A stretch of 64,000 nucleotides of DNA, from the NCBI GenBank assembly GCA_947683425.1, contig CANTUQ010000036.1, positions 62,001 through 126,000 on the forward strand, written 5' to 3'. A program made the position numbers and the translations under genes. Shown here one piece after another: positions 12,211 through 21,830 of the stretch (positions are counted from its first letter, which is position 1; every line of letters starts with the position of its first letter). Origin of the DNA: Excoecaria cochinchinensis. Its lineage: Eukaryota; Streptophyta; Magnoliopsida; Malpighiales; Euphorbiaceae. The notes beneath the pieces were generated by a model. The model saw only the letters and a program-made list of their open reading frames with translations. It had not been told where the DNA came from and did no database searches.

Positions 12211-12857
12211 TGAGCCTCCACCTGCTCGGTTTTTTCGATTTTTCCCTTTTCTTCTAAAATGAATTTCTTATATTTTCTACATGGGTTTTTACCACTGTAT
12301 GGGAATAAATATGCTTAGATATGTATAATATTATAATTTCTTCATGATAAATTATATGTTATGCTTTGGGCATGATTTGTATTATGCATGACCTGCAAGA
12401 GTCAGTTTAGTGGATAGTTAGGCATGCCTAATAGAGTCTAGTAGCTGTAGCCCTTAGTTCCATTTGGACCCTAATCAGGTCCCCGTTCGGATCCTCGCAA
12501 TCCCTAATGTGTATGGATCTTGTTTAAGATCCCCTCTGTAAAATGTTTTTGAATGAGAAAATGTGATGTTGCTTTTCGATTTGTACCCGTAAGGTACCGC
12601 CATGCATTCAGTTCGATTCATACCCATAAGGTACTGCCATGCGTTCACTCGTTATCCACTATTGTGAGTTAGCAGGTATATTGTTTGTTTGTGTTATGCT
12701 TATGAGAATGAGAAATCTGATCGGCTATGATTATAATTATGTGAATTTATATGTATACAAATGTGAGCATTGACTTTCTAATGTTATGTATGTGATTCAA
12801 CTATGATTATATGTAATATGATTATCAACATATATCATTATGTTTGCGTTTTGCCTC

Positions 12858-12944
12858 GATGACCATTGTGAATGGCCGTTCATACTATTGTTGTTTGTTT
12901 TTCCCACTAAGCGTTATCGCTTAGCACGGGTGTTGCATCTGTGC
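12858..12944 (+). other. LTR stem-loop module (5' LTR of A)
   Basis: GATGACCATT/AATGGCCGTT hairpin (12858-12880), CTAAGCG-TTAT-CGCTTAG hairpin (12907-12924) and GCACGG/CTGTGC hairpin (12924-12944). It lies 389-475 bases before the LTR end, as in the other LTRs. Confidence 0.6.
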
Positions 12945-13338
12945 AGGTGCAGATGGTGGTTAGCTTTTGAGAGAGTCACCATAAGTCAAGCCAACATAGA
13001 GGGAATTGATGTTAGGACTTAGCATTTATTTTGAGATTCTTTTTGTACTAAGTGAACTCTCATTGTATTTATTCTTTTGTTCCGCTTCTGCATTGTAATT
13101 TTAAAAGATGTAATTATTTGTAATATCAGAACAATTATGTAATGAATATTATTATTGCATCTATGAATGAATGATCAGTTTGGTTTTGAAGTTTTAATTC
13201 CGATGTATTTCTGTATGTATATTATATGTGGATGTATGATTATTGTATCATTTTACTTGGTGACACCGTTGCTCATACGGGTTCTCACTCCATTGCGGAT
13301 GGGTTCTCCTATGTATGAGTAGGGGGTGTTAAAGTTTT

Positions 13339-13352
13339 TGGTATCAGAGCCT
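13339..13352 (+). other. Primer binding site of element A (tRNA-iMet type)
   Basis: TGGTATCAGAGCCT begins five bases after the LTR end. TGGTATCAGAGC is the well-known plant retrotransposon site complementary to the 3' end of initiator methionine tRNA, where minus-strand DNA synthesis starts. It also fixes the right border of the LTR. Confidence 0.9.
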
Positions 13353-13440
13353 AGGTTTAGGCATTTTCTGGGTGTTATTGCATATAGATATATTTCTACG
13401 ACTGTGTTCGCTGATGCGGTTATTTTTGTGTTTATTTTAG

Positions 13441-14500
13441 ATGGATTCTGATTCGGTGCGTGGGTCACTTGAGGGGTCCGCTGAGAGTGAATCCTCAAGC
13501 AGTAGATCCTTTAGTGTCTATTTCGGCTCAAACACCTAGGGTTCAGCCTGAGGCCGCAGCCATGCCCTTTGAGTCCTTGTTAAAGATTTCTCAGGACATG
13601 GCTCGAGTCTTAGAGAGAGTGATAGCTCCGATAGCCCCTATTGAGAGTATGAGGAAAGCTGGTGCAGAGGATTTTTATGGGACTTGTTTGGATGAGTTTG
13701 AGTATGCTGAGAAATGGATAGAGAAGGTGGAGTGTGTTCTTAATGAGATTCGGTCCCCTCCTGATAGGCAGGTAGAGTGTGGAGTGGCTTTGTTGTAGGG
13801 ATTCGCCTACGATTGGTGGAAGTTGGTCCGTAGGCATCCCCAGTTTCCTTACCCGATCACGTAGGAGTTCTTCGAGAGGGATTTTACCAATAAGTATGTG
13901 ACTCAGGCTTATAAGGATGCGAAGTGGGCACAGTTCCTTAGTTTGAAACAAAGAGCCATGTCAGTTTTTGAGTTTGAGAAAGAGTTCAAACGTCTTGCGA
14001 AGTATGCTCCAGAGGGTGTTCTGACAGATGAGTTAAGATGTAGGCACTTTGAGGCTGGTTTGAATGAGTCCTTATAGGTTATGCTTGTTTCATTGATGAG
14101 TACTCCGGGTATTGGGTATTATGAGATTGTTCAGGCAGCAGTGCGGCCTAAGAGATAAGAATCAGTTATGAGGGAGAGAGCTCAAAGGAGGAATCCTCCT
14201 CGTGAAGGATCATCATCATCTTCGGGTAAGAGGTCTAGAAACCCGCAAGATGAGTCTTCTTTAGGTCCGGCTTCGAGAGGCAGGAGGCTGGGTTCTGCTA
14301 TGAGTTTAAGTTCTAGTAGAGGTGGTTCTGGTATTAGGACAGAGGCATTGCCTGAGTGTTCTCACTGCAGCAAGCGCCATCGGGGTGAGTGTAGGTGGCT
14401 CACGGATGGTTGTTTCCAATGTGGGAGCACTGATCACTATTTGGCTAGTTGTCCTAAGTTGAGTAAGACTTCTGGTGATCAGCGTGAGGCTAGTTGAGTG
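13441..14500 (+). pseudogene. gag of element A (capsid and zinc-knuckle nucleocapsid), broken
   Basis: Gag packages the element RNA in cytoplasmic particles. A first ATG at 13441 opens a frame that shifts after about 30 codons. The main frame (from about 13460) gives the capsid region with MARVLERVIAPIAPIESM, FAYDWWKLVRRHPQFPYPIT and FEFEKEFKRLAKYAPE, matching plant Ty3/gypsy gag. A CCHC zinc knuckle CFQCGSTDHYLASC lies at 14410-14451. Stops interrupt it at about 13797 (LL*GFAYDWW), 13863 (PIT*EFF), 14075 (ESL*VML) and 14156; most sit where CAG or TGG is expected. Downstream, 14494-14540 adds further stops before a Gly-Arg-rich linker into the protease region. Element D and E gags are relatives. 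Confidence 0.85.
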
Positions 14501-14559
14501 GGTTAAAATGCACCGTAAGCCAGTTGAGGTAGAGGCCGAGGTAGAGGTCGAGGTGGTCG

Positions 14560-16122
14560 GCCTAGAGAGGGAGCTCCATCAGAGTCGTTTGATCGTCCTC
14601 TTATGGTTCCAGCTAGGGCATATGCTATGAGAGCTCGAGATGAGCAGGATGCCCCGGATGTGATTGCAGGTAAGTTCCTACTCTTTGACACTGAGATTTA
14701 TGCTCTAATTGATCCTGTTTCCATACACTAATATTTGTGCACAAGTACGTTATTTAATAAGTTGCATGATGTTGATCAGTTAGATTATGAGGTTTGTGTG
14801 ACCAGTCCCTTAGGGCATAGTGTCAATATGAGTAGAGTGTATAGAAATTATCCTCTTTTGGTTCAAGGTGTTGAATTTTCTGTGGATTTGATAAAGTTAC
14901 CTTTTCAGGAATTTGATTTGATCTTGGGTATGGATTGGTTGAGTAAGCACCGGGCTGTGGTTGATTGTCATAGGAAAGTGGTTGTGTTGAGAGATAGAGA
15001 TCAGTCTTTTGTTGTGCTTAAAGGCTTGGGTTCGAATTCCTTGAGTAATGTGATTTTTGCTATGCAAGCTAAAAGATTCATGAGGAAAGGTTGTGAAGCA
15101 TTTCTAGCAGTGGTGTTGGATTCTAAGCATGATCAGGTTAGGATTGAGGATATCCCAATTGTTAACAAATTTGGAGATGTATTTCCAAGTGAGTTGCCTG
15201 GGTTGCCTCCAGAGAGGGAGGTGGAGTTTTCCATAGAGATAGTGCCGGGTACTTCGCCCATTTCGAAAGCACCTTATCGGATGGCTCCTGCAAAGTTAAG
15301 GGAACTTAAGACTCAACTACAAGAGTTATTAGATAAGGGGTTTATTAGACCCAGCATATCTCCTTGGGGAGCTCCGGTGTTGTTTGTTAAGAAGAAGAAT
15401 GGTACCTTGAGGATGTGCATCGACTATAGGCAGATTAATAAAGTAACAGTGAAGAACAAGTATCCTTTGCCTAGAGTTGAGGATTTGTTTTATCAGCTTA
15501 GAGGTGCGGGTGTTTTCTCAAAGATTGATCTTCGGTCGGGTTATTATCAGCTTCGGGTGAAAGATGTGGATGTGGCTAAGACTGCCTTTCGGACGCGGTA
15601 TTGCCATTATGAGTTCCTTATAATGCCGTTCGGGTTGACCAATGCACCTGTGGCTTTTATGGATTTGATGAACCGAGTGTTTAGGCCATATCTCGATCGA
15701 TTTGTGGTAGTATTCATTGATGATATTTTGGTTTACTCGAAGGATGAGAGTGAGCATGAGGAGCATCTTCGATTAGTGTTGCAAGTTTTGAGGGAGCACC
15801 GTTTGTTTGCGAAGCTCAGTAAGTGTGACTTTTGGCTTCGAGAGGTATCTTTCTTGGGACACATTGTGTCAGCTAAGGGTATTCAAGTGGATCCGGCTAA
15901 GATTGAGGCGATTGTGAATTGGAAAGCGCCTAAGAATGTCCCAGAGGTAAGAAGTTTCCTCGGTTTGGTAGGGTATTATCGTCGATTTGTGAAGGGTTTC
16001 TCAGCCATTGCTGCTTCTATGACCAGATTATTGAGGAAAGGAGTCAGATTTGAGTGGTCGGATAAGTGTCAAGCATGTTTTGAGAAGTTGAAGAGATTGT
16101 TAGTTGAAGCTCCTATACTTAC
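14560..16122 (+). pseudogene. pol of element A, first part: protease and reverse transcriptase
   Basis: Linker and protease begin near 14560. The catalytic Asp region reads ALIDPVSIH followed by a TAA at about 14731, so the expected DSG/DTG triad is lost and the frame is broken. An uninterrupted 469-codon frame follows from 14735: FDLILGMDWLSKHRAVVDC (end of protease), then RT with FIRPSISPWGAPVLFVKKK, RMCIDYRQINKVTVKNKYPL, FSKIDLRSGYYQLRVKD, MPFGLTNAP and the catalytic FIDDILVYS (FIDD at 15713-15724), then FLGHIVSAKGIQVDPAKIEA and RSFLGLVGYYRRFVKGF of the RT connection. It stops because element B is inserted at 16122/16123; the natural continuation is at 29819. Confidence 0.93.
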
Positions 16123-16729
16123 TGTGACACGCGCCGAACCGTGATGAGGCAACCCTTGACCGCCCGCTTGAGGGCGATCAGGCAAGATGAGGTTCGTTGA
16201 TAGCTTGTAAGGTATTTACAAGTGCATCTATTTTGGGCAACAAGGAGGTGTCTGTCACACCCCATTTGCCCCCTAGTAGAATGAGCCTGTCTGTCTGTCT
16301 ATCTGTCTGTCTGTATGTGTAAGCATTCGCATGTGTACAGTATTTCATAAGGGTATTTCAGTAAAATGTATGATTTTGGGGTTTATTATTATGTGGGTGC
16401 ATACATGGCATTAGTGTGTTTAATTAAATGAGATATACTTATGTGCATGTGTTCATACCATGGTAGGGTATGCATAAGTGAAGAGGGTTTTAGGTGTGTG
16501 TAGTGTAGGTTATTTTAGTGTGAGTGATTAGTGTCACCAATAGGAGTTTGATACATATTTAGAATAAAGAAAAGAAAAAGAAAAGGGAATGAGGAAAAAG
16601 AAACTTACAGATTCACGTTTTTCTCACTCACTCTCTCTTCTTCTTCACTTTCTTTATTCCCAAGTACTGTGTATTTTGATTCAAGGTCTTATTGGTGAAG
16701 TTAATCCTCTCCTTGCATTTCTTAGCTTG

Positions 16730-16833
16730 GTAAGTGCAAGATCTAGTCTTTGTTTTACTGTAAATTGCATCTTCATCTTCTTCCTTGAGTTTAGGTTTAA
16801 CCTAGGGTTGAATTTACTGTGTTTGTGTTCTAG
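16730..16833 (+). other. Candidate intron in LTR C
   Basis: GTAAGT at 16730-16735 and TTCTAG ending at 16833 delimit 104 nt. Downstream block GATCCAAAGGGGAAAGAG recurs after the equivalent acceptors in LTRs P and A. Borders and conservation suggest splicing of a transcript that starts in the LTR; not proven. Confidence 0.45.
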
Positions 16834-17154
16834 CTGAGGCTCCACGTGATCCAAAGGGGAAAGAGGTTGCTGGACCAAGTGGAGCTAAGTGATAGAAGTT
16901 AGAATCCAGGTTTGGGAATATTGATTTGTGCGATTTTGATGTTTTACTGTAAATTCTAGGGTTTATATGCTCGTGAAGAGTTTGAATCAATTAGTCTTGA
17001 TTTGATTGTTTAAATGCTAAATTGAGTTGCATGTGTATTGATTATGTGAATTGAGATGAGTTCTGGAAGGTAAGATCAGGTTTGAATGGTTTTTAATCAA
17101 ATTGGGGTTGAGTTCTTGATTCTGGAAATTCTGGAAAATCTGGAAATTTAGGTA

Positions 17155-17500
17155 CTGTTCTTCGTCGCGTGACTCGCTACGCAGGAAGGCAAGTCACGTC
17201 GCGTGACTCTTGGTCACGACGTGACATGCCTGCTGAGAAGCCAGTCGCGTGACCAGCTGAAGAACAAGCAAGTCACGCAACGTGATCTTCGGTCACGTCC
17301 TGCGACCTGCGAAGAGGAGGCAGATCACGCAGCGTGATCTGCGAGGGAGAAGCAGTGTCACGTCACGTGACCCCCGGTCACGCCGTGACCTGCATAGGCA
17401 TTACGTGATCCGCGAGGAACACGCAACGCGATTGGCGGGAAACAAGCAGGTCACGAGACGTGACCCTAGGTCACGCCGTGACCTGCCTGTTGAGTCGCCA
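17155..17500 (+). repeat. CG-rich palindrome cluster in LTR C
   Basis: Repeated GTCACGTCGCGTGAC, CACGCAACGTGATC and GTCACGCCGTGACC phrases about 1.15-1.5 kb before the LTR end. A 118-codon ORF over it (17282-17638) is repeat-derived and rejected as a gene. Confidence 0.8.
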
Positions 17501-18171
17501 GTTTCTCCGTTCAGCCCATTTTTCCGAAATTTCCTAGTTTTTAACTCAGAACTGAATTTGGTATTTCTTCAGAATGGACTTTACTGCTGTATGATGCATG
17601 TCTTACTGTTTGATGCTTTGATATGCGTGATGGCATGATTTTCTGATAAATTATACGCTATATCCTGAAATGTGATCATTGTGACGCATAACCTGCTAGA
17701 GTCAAGTAAGTGGATAGTTAGGCATGCCTAATAGAGTCTTTTAGCTGCAGCCCTCAGTTCAGTTTGGACCCCGATCAGGTCCCCGTTTGGTTCCTCGCGA
17801 ACCCTTCAGTATAGAATCTTGTTTAAGATTCCCTCAGTATATAAATAACATGTTTTGATAAATGATATAATATTTGACTTGTACCTGTGAGGTACCCTCA
17901 GTATTCGATTCGTACCCGTAAGGTACCCTCAGTACACTCGTTATCCACTGTCTAGAGTCAGCAGGTATTCTTTGAATGTTAATGGAAATGTTCTGATCTG
18001 ATATGGCTTTGAATGGAATATCTGAATGAGTTTAATGATGAAATACATGTTGGTTTATCCTGTAATGCATATGATGATGAGATTCTGAAAGTATGGTATT
18101 TAAATACGGGCATGTTTATATGAATTATGCAACAGTCCTTGCATTCTGTCATTGTGAATGTGTTATGCCTT

Positions 18172-18257
18172 GACGACCACTGTGAGTGGCCGTCCATAAT
18201 TTATGTGTGTTTCCCCACTAAGCGTTTTATCGCTTAGCACGGTGTGTTTACCCGTGC
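18172..18257 (+). other. LTR stem-loop module (LTR C)
   Basis: GACGACCAC-TGTGA-GTGGCCGTC (18172-18194), CTAAGCG-TTTTAT-CGCTTAG (18218-18237) and GCACGG...CCGTGC (18237-18257). The module sits 390-475 bases before the LTR end and is the clearest copy in the window. Confidence 0.65.
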
Positions 18258-20643
18258 AGGTGCGGAAGGAGTTTTGCTTTGAGAGAGTCGCCGTCATCAA
18301 GCCAACACAGAAGAGTTTTTAGTGTAGGGCTATTTTTGTATCAGTGATGATTTTGTTTGTATAGAACTCTCATGTATCAGTTTCCGTTTTTGTAACTATA
18401 TTTTGATATGTAATATTATTTCGTTTCAGCTGGTTGATCAGAACATTATTGTAATAGTTTAATTATAGTAATGCATGATCAGCTTTTGCTTTCCGCATGT
18501 AAAGTTTTTAATTATTCTGTATTTCTGAATGTATGTTATGAATGGATGTATACTTTGCTTTGTATCTGTTTGGTGACACCTTGTCTCATACGGCATCTCA
18601 CTCCTTATCGGATGGGAACGCCTACGTATGGGAGGGGGGTGTTACAGTTTCATGGAGTCGCCACCCAATAGAACATTGGGAAAGTTCGTTTCTCCTCAGT
18701 GAGCCTAAGACGGCTCATATTTCCATTTTAGGCCAGCCGAAGGGGTCTTGGATCACCCCAATAGAACATTGGGAATGACCCTCTAACCCTACGGAGCCTA
18801 GGATTTATTTAAGTCATTTAGACACAAGAGGTGTCTTGGAGGTCACGTTCTAATGAGTGATCAGATAGACCTCTCGCCTCGTTGAGCCCAAAGACCAGAG
18901 TTGGGTTCGGGACTTATCATCTATTTCTACCTTGATTAATTTTACAATTAAGTTTTGAGCTTATTAATTCACTCTCTCTCCACACGATGCAATTTAATTA
19001 AATGCACAATTATTCAGGTCAAAAGCATCAATAAATAAATAAAATAAGATGAACATTCCAAAATAAATTACAATAAGACTAGGAGCGGAATACAACTCCC
19101 ATTTCTAAAAGTGCGATGTACACATAAAACGGGAAATTCATTTATTTTGAGGACTTTGGTCCTCGCATGCATTTATTATGAAAACGATTTTTTATGTGAC
19201 ATTTTCATTGGCTAAAATAGGACTTTGGTCCTTTATTTGCAAAAATCACCAAATTAATTAATATAAAACATTTATCCATTTTATTTAACGCGAAATAAGA
19301 CAATTTACACATACATAAAGATAAATAAATAAATAAATAAACGCGAAATTAAATAAATAAATGGCAAAAGGGGTAAAGGATTAAACCAATTAAAGTCTTC
19401 CACATTTGTGCATGATAATCCCCTCTCAAGCTCAAACCATCTCAATGACCAAATATTAGAATCTCACAAAGTAATCAAACAATATTAGTATTTATAAACA
19501 AGCTAAAATAAATGTAAAAAATAAATAAAAACTATTAATATTCTACTTTTTTACAGAAAAGAAGAGATTTTGAAATTAGAAAAAAGGGAAAAAATAATGA
19601 AAAGGAGTAAATAGCAAAAGGAAATAAAACAACTTAGAAAAATGAAGACAGAACACAGTGACGGCCATAAAAATGTTACCGACGGGCGTCCGTTGGGGTG
19701 ACCGGCGGGTAATAAGGTGCGTCGTTTACGCATTGTCGCTCAACAGAGAGATAGGCGTCGGTGACCTTATTACCCGTCGGTCACCTCTGTCCCTCAAAAA
19801 ATAGCAAAAACACAACTTTTCACAACCAAACGATTTTCCTCAAAACAAGAACCGAAAATAAATGAAAATAATTAAAATGAATCTAATAGAACGTATGTCC
19901 AGAATATTTATCCTCGGATTTTACCTTTTGGGATGGATTTTCAGATGGTTTGAGTCCCGCATGCTTCACGAGAAAATGAGCAAAAATAAAGAAAAGAAAT
20001 TTAGATTTTTCTTTCTTGATAATCGTGAAAAATTGATTTTAGCTCCCTTTAATTAGTTAAATTCTCTAAATTCAAAAAAATGAAAAATGAAAATAAAGGA
20101 GTTTTAATGAGATGAAAAGGTTGGAGTTCAATAATCAGAAAGGGATTTTAGGGGTATACTGTAGCTAAAATCGTCCAACCCCAAAATGGTTCAAAAAACC
20201 CTTTTTTATATTATTTTTTTTCTCAAAACCTTAAAACCGACGGCCTTTGAAAGTCTACCGACGGGCGTCTGTTAAATCCTTTTTCCTATGGGAAATAGGA
20301 TTTAATCGACAGGCGCCGGAGATCCACAGACGGATGTCTGTGCAAGGACACGTGTCCGTTGCCCATCTCACCGACGGCCCGTCCCTCATGACGAGAGACG
20401 AAACCTCCAGCGAGCGACGGGAGGCCCATTACTGACGGGCTGACCGCCGATTGAGGAAGAACCTTCTTTTGAAGCCCAAAAACCCCCAATTTTCTTTTTC
20501 TCATTACTGCAAATAAAAATCCATATTTCTCATGAATTTAGAGGACCAAAATCTCCAGATCTCATCCGTTCATTCGGAATCGGGCATCGATTTCTTCATC
20601 GGGTAATCTCTGATCTGGACTGTCTCGGGACACGGTACTTACA

Positions 20644-20665
20644 GTTGCCCCCAATTTTGGGGAAA
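20644..20665 (-). other. Polypurine tract of element B
   Basis: On the minus strand a TTTCCCCAAAATTGGGGGCAA run ends a few bases before the LTR start TGTAAGTACCG. G-rich tracts of the TTGGGGGCAA type next to the 3' LTR are usual in Tat-lineage elements and prime plus-strand synthesis. Confidence 0.6.
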
Positions 20666-20769
20666 CTAGTGCACAAGTGCCTAGATAAGCCAAAATTCAG
20701 AGAAGAAAAGAAAACAAAAGGAAGAATAGTGTACCTGAAGCAATCCTTACCTTTCGCGTTCCTTGCCGG

Positions 20770-21495
20770 GTAGACCTCGTCTAAGTCTGCTTAGCGGAGA
20801 GTGAATTTGATACAGGTGTCCCTACCGGTCTCATCCCGACCTGTAAGGTGTTGGTGAGATGTAACATTCTCTAGCTACGACCTCGTTGTGAAGAGCAGTG
20901 TTCTCTAACTGCAACTTCGATCGTGAAGTTCCCCTGCTAACCCCCATCCGATCTGCAGGGTGCGTAGTACTCTCTGACTATCGCGCGAACTGTGAGATGT
21001 AGTGCTCTCTGACTATAATCTCGAGGTTAAGTTCCCTTGCTAACCCCCATCCGATTTGCAAGGTACGTAGTACTCTCTGACTACCGCATGAACTGTGAGA
21101 TGTAGCAGTCTCTGACTACAATCTCGGTCTATGGTCTGTTCTACCACGAGTGTTCTGCTAGCCTCGTCTCGGCCTGCACGAAGTTTGTGAGATGTAGTAC
21201 TCTTTGACCGCAGCCTCTATTTGCGATCTGTTCTATCGCTGGCGCCCCGCTAACCTCGTCTTGGTCTGCACGGTGGTTGGTCTGTACCGCTAGCCTCGTC
21301 TCGGCCTGCACGGTGTGAGGTGTAGTTTTTCTAACTCCAACCTCTGTTTGCTATCTGTTCTATTGCTGGCACTCTGCTAACCTCGTCTCGGTCTGCACGG
21401 TGGCTGGTCTGTACCGCTAGCCTCGTCTCGGCCTGCACGGTGTGAGGTGTAGTTTCTCTTACTCCAACCTCTGTTTGCGATCTGTTCTATAGCTG
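20770..21495 (-). repeat. Degenerate tandem repeats in the 3' region of B (first array)
   Basis: Repeated blocks built from GCTAGCCTCGTCTCGGCCTG, GTGAGATGTAGTACTCTCTG and GCGATCTGTTCTATCGCTGG. The last two full units (about 21250-21470) are about 125-130 bases each and nearly identical; earlier ones are shorter and diverged. Tat/Ogre elements are known to carry fast-changing tandem repeats between pol and the 3' LTR. Confidence 0.75.
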
Positions 21496-21624
21496 ATGTT
21501 TATCTTGAACTTTCTTTTTTTCTGCAAAAAAGGAAAACGCAAATTTGTAGGGTAAATTATAAGAGAGATACGTACCTGTGGTAGCACCTGCTTGTTGGGG
21601 TCGTTGTCAGTTGACGCTCATTGG

Positions 21625-21830
21625 GAGACTTGAATGCTCACCGAGAGGCTTTGATGCTCACTGAGAGGCTTTGACCGAGAGGCTTTGATGCTCACTGAGA
21701 GACTTTGATGCTCACTGGGAGGCTTTGATGCTCGCTGAGAGACTTTGATGCTCATTGAGAGACTTTGATGCTCACTGGGAGACTTTGATGCTCACTGAGA
21801 GACTTTGATGCTCACTGAGAGACTTTAATC
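21625..21830 (-). repeat. 20-bp tandem repeat in the 3' region of B (second array)
   Basis: About ten copies of TTTGATGCTCACTGAGAGAC with single-base changes, one copy shortened (TTTGACCGAGAGGC). Unrelated in sequence to the neighbouring longer array. Same Tat-type hypervariable 3' region. Confidence 0.88.

Larger units (their letters stand above)
11396..13333 (+). repeat. 5' LTR of element A, missing its first ~600 bases
   Basis: Aligns with 32340-34270 of the 3' LTR almost throughout (for example the TTGTTGCATTTTTGTGATTT and GAGGCTCATGTTGGTGC phrases) but the part equivalent to 31749-32340 is absent. It ends GGGGTGTTAAA where the 3' LTR has GGGGTGTTACA. Start is approximate (11396-11411). 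Confidence 0.82.
16253..18646 (+). repeat. Solo LTR C, chromovirus type
   Basis: 2394 bases from TGTCACACCCCATTTGCC to GGGGGGTGTTACA, flanked by GTGTC (16248-16252) and GTTTC (18647-18651). The unoccupied site in the right LTR of B reads GTTTC, which shows the left copy mutated once. It carries no internal region, so it is the product of LTR-LTR recombination. It is the same family as LTR P. A TCTGTCTGTCTATCTGTCTG run lies at 16285-16315. Confidence 0.93.
16123..20643 (-). repeat. 3' LTR of element B (left copy), split by solo LTR C
   Basis: 16123-16252 and 18647-20643 together give about 2.12 kb, colinear with the right LTR at 27664-29818. The copies are very similar: in one stretch of about 85 bases (near 19010 versus 28135) I count about four differences, so the insertion is fairly recent compared with A. 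Both contain a CG-rich block of GACGGGCGTCCGTTGG-type repeats (19675-19790, 20240-20450). Confidence 0.9.

Noticed and set aside
17282..17638. 118-codon ORF in LTR C rich in Arg/Asp
   Set aside because: Produced by the CG-rich palindrome array; Arg-Asp periodicity mirrors the repeat and there is no family match.
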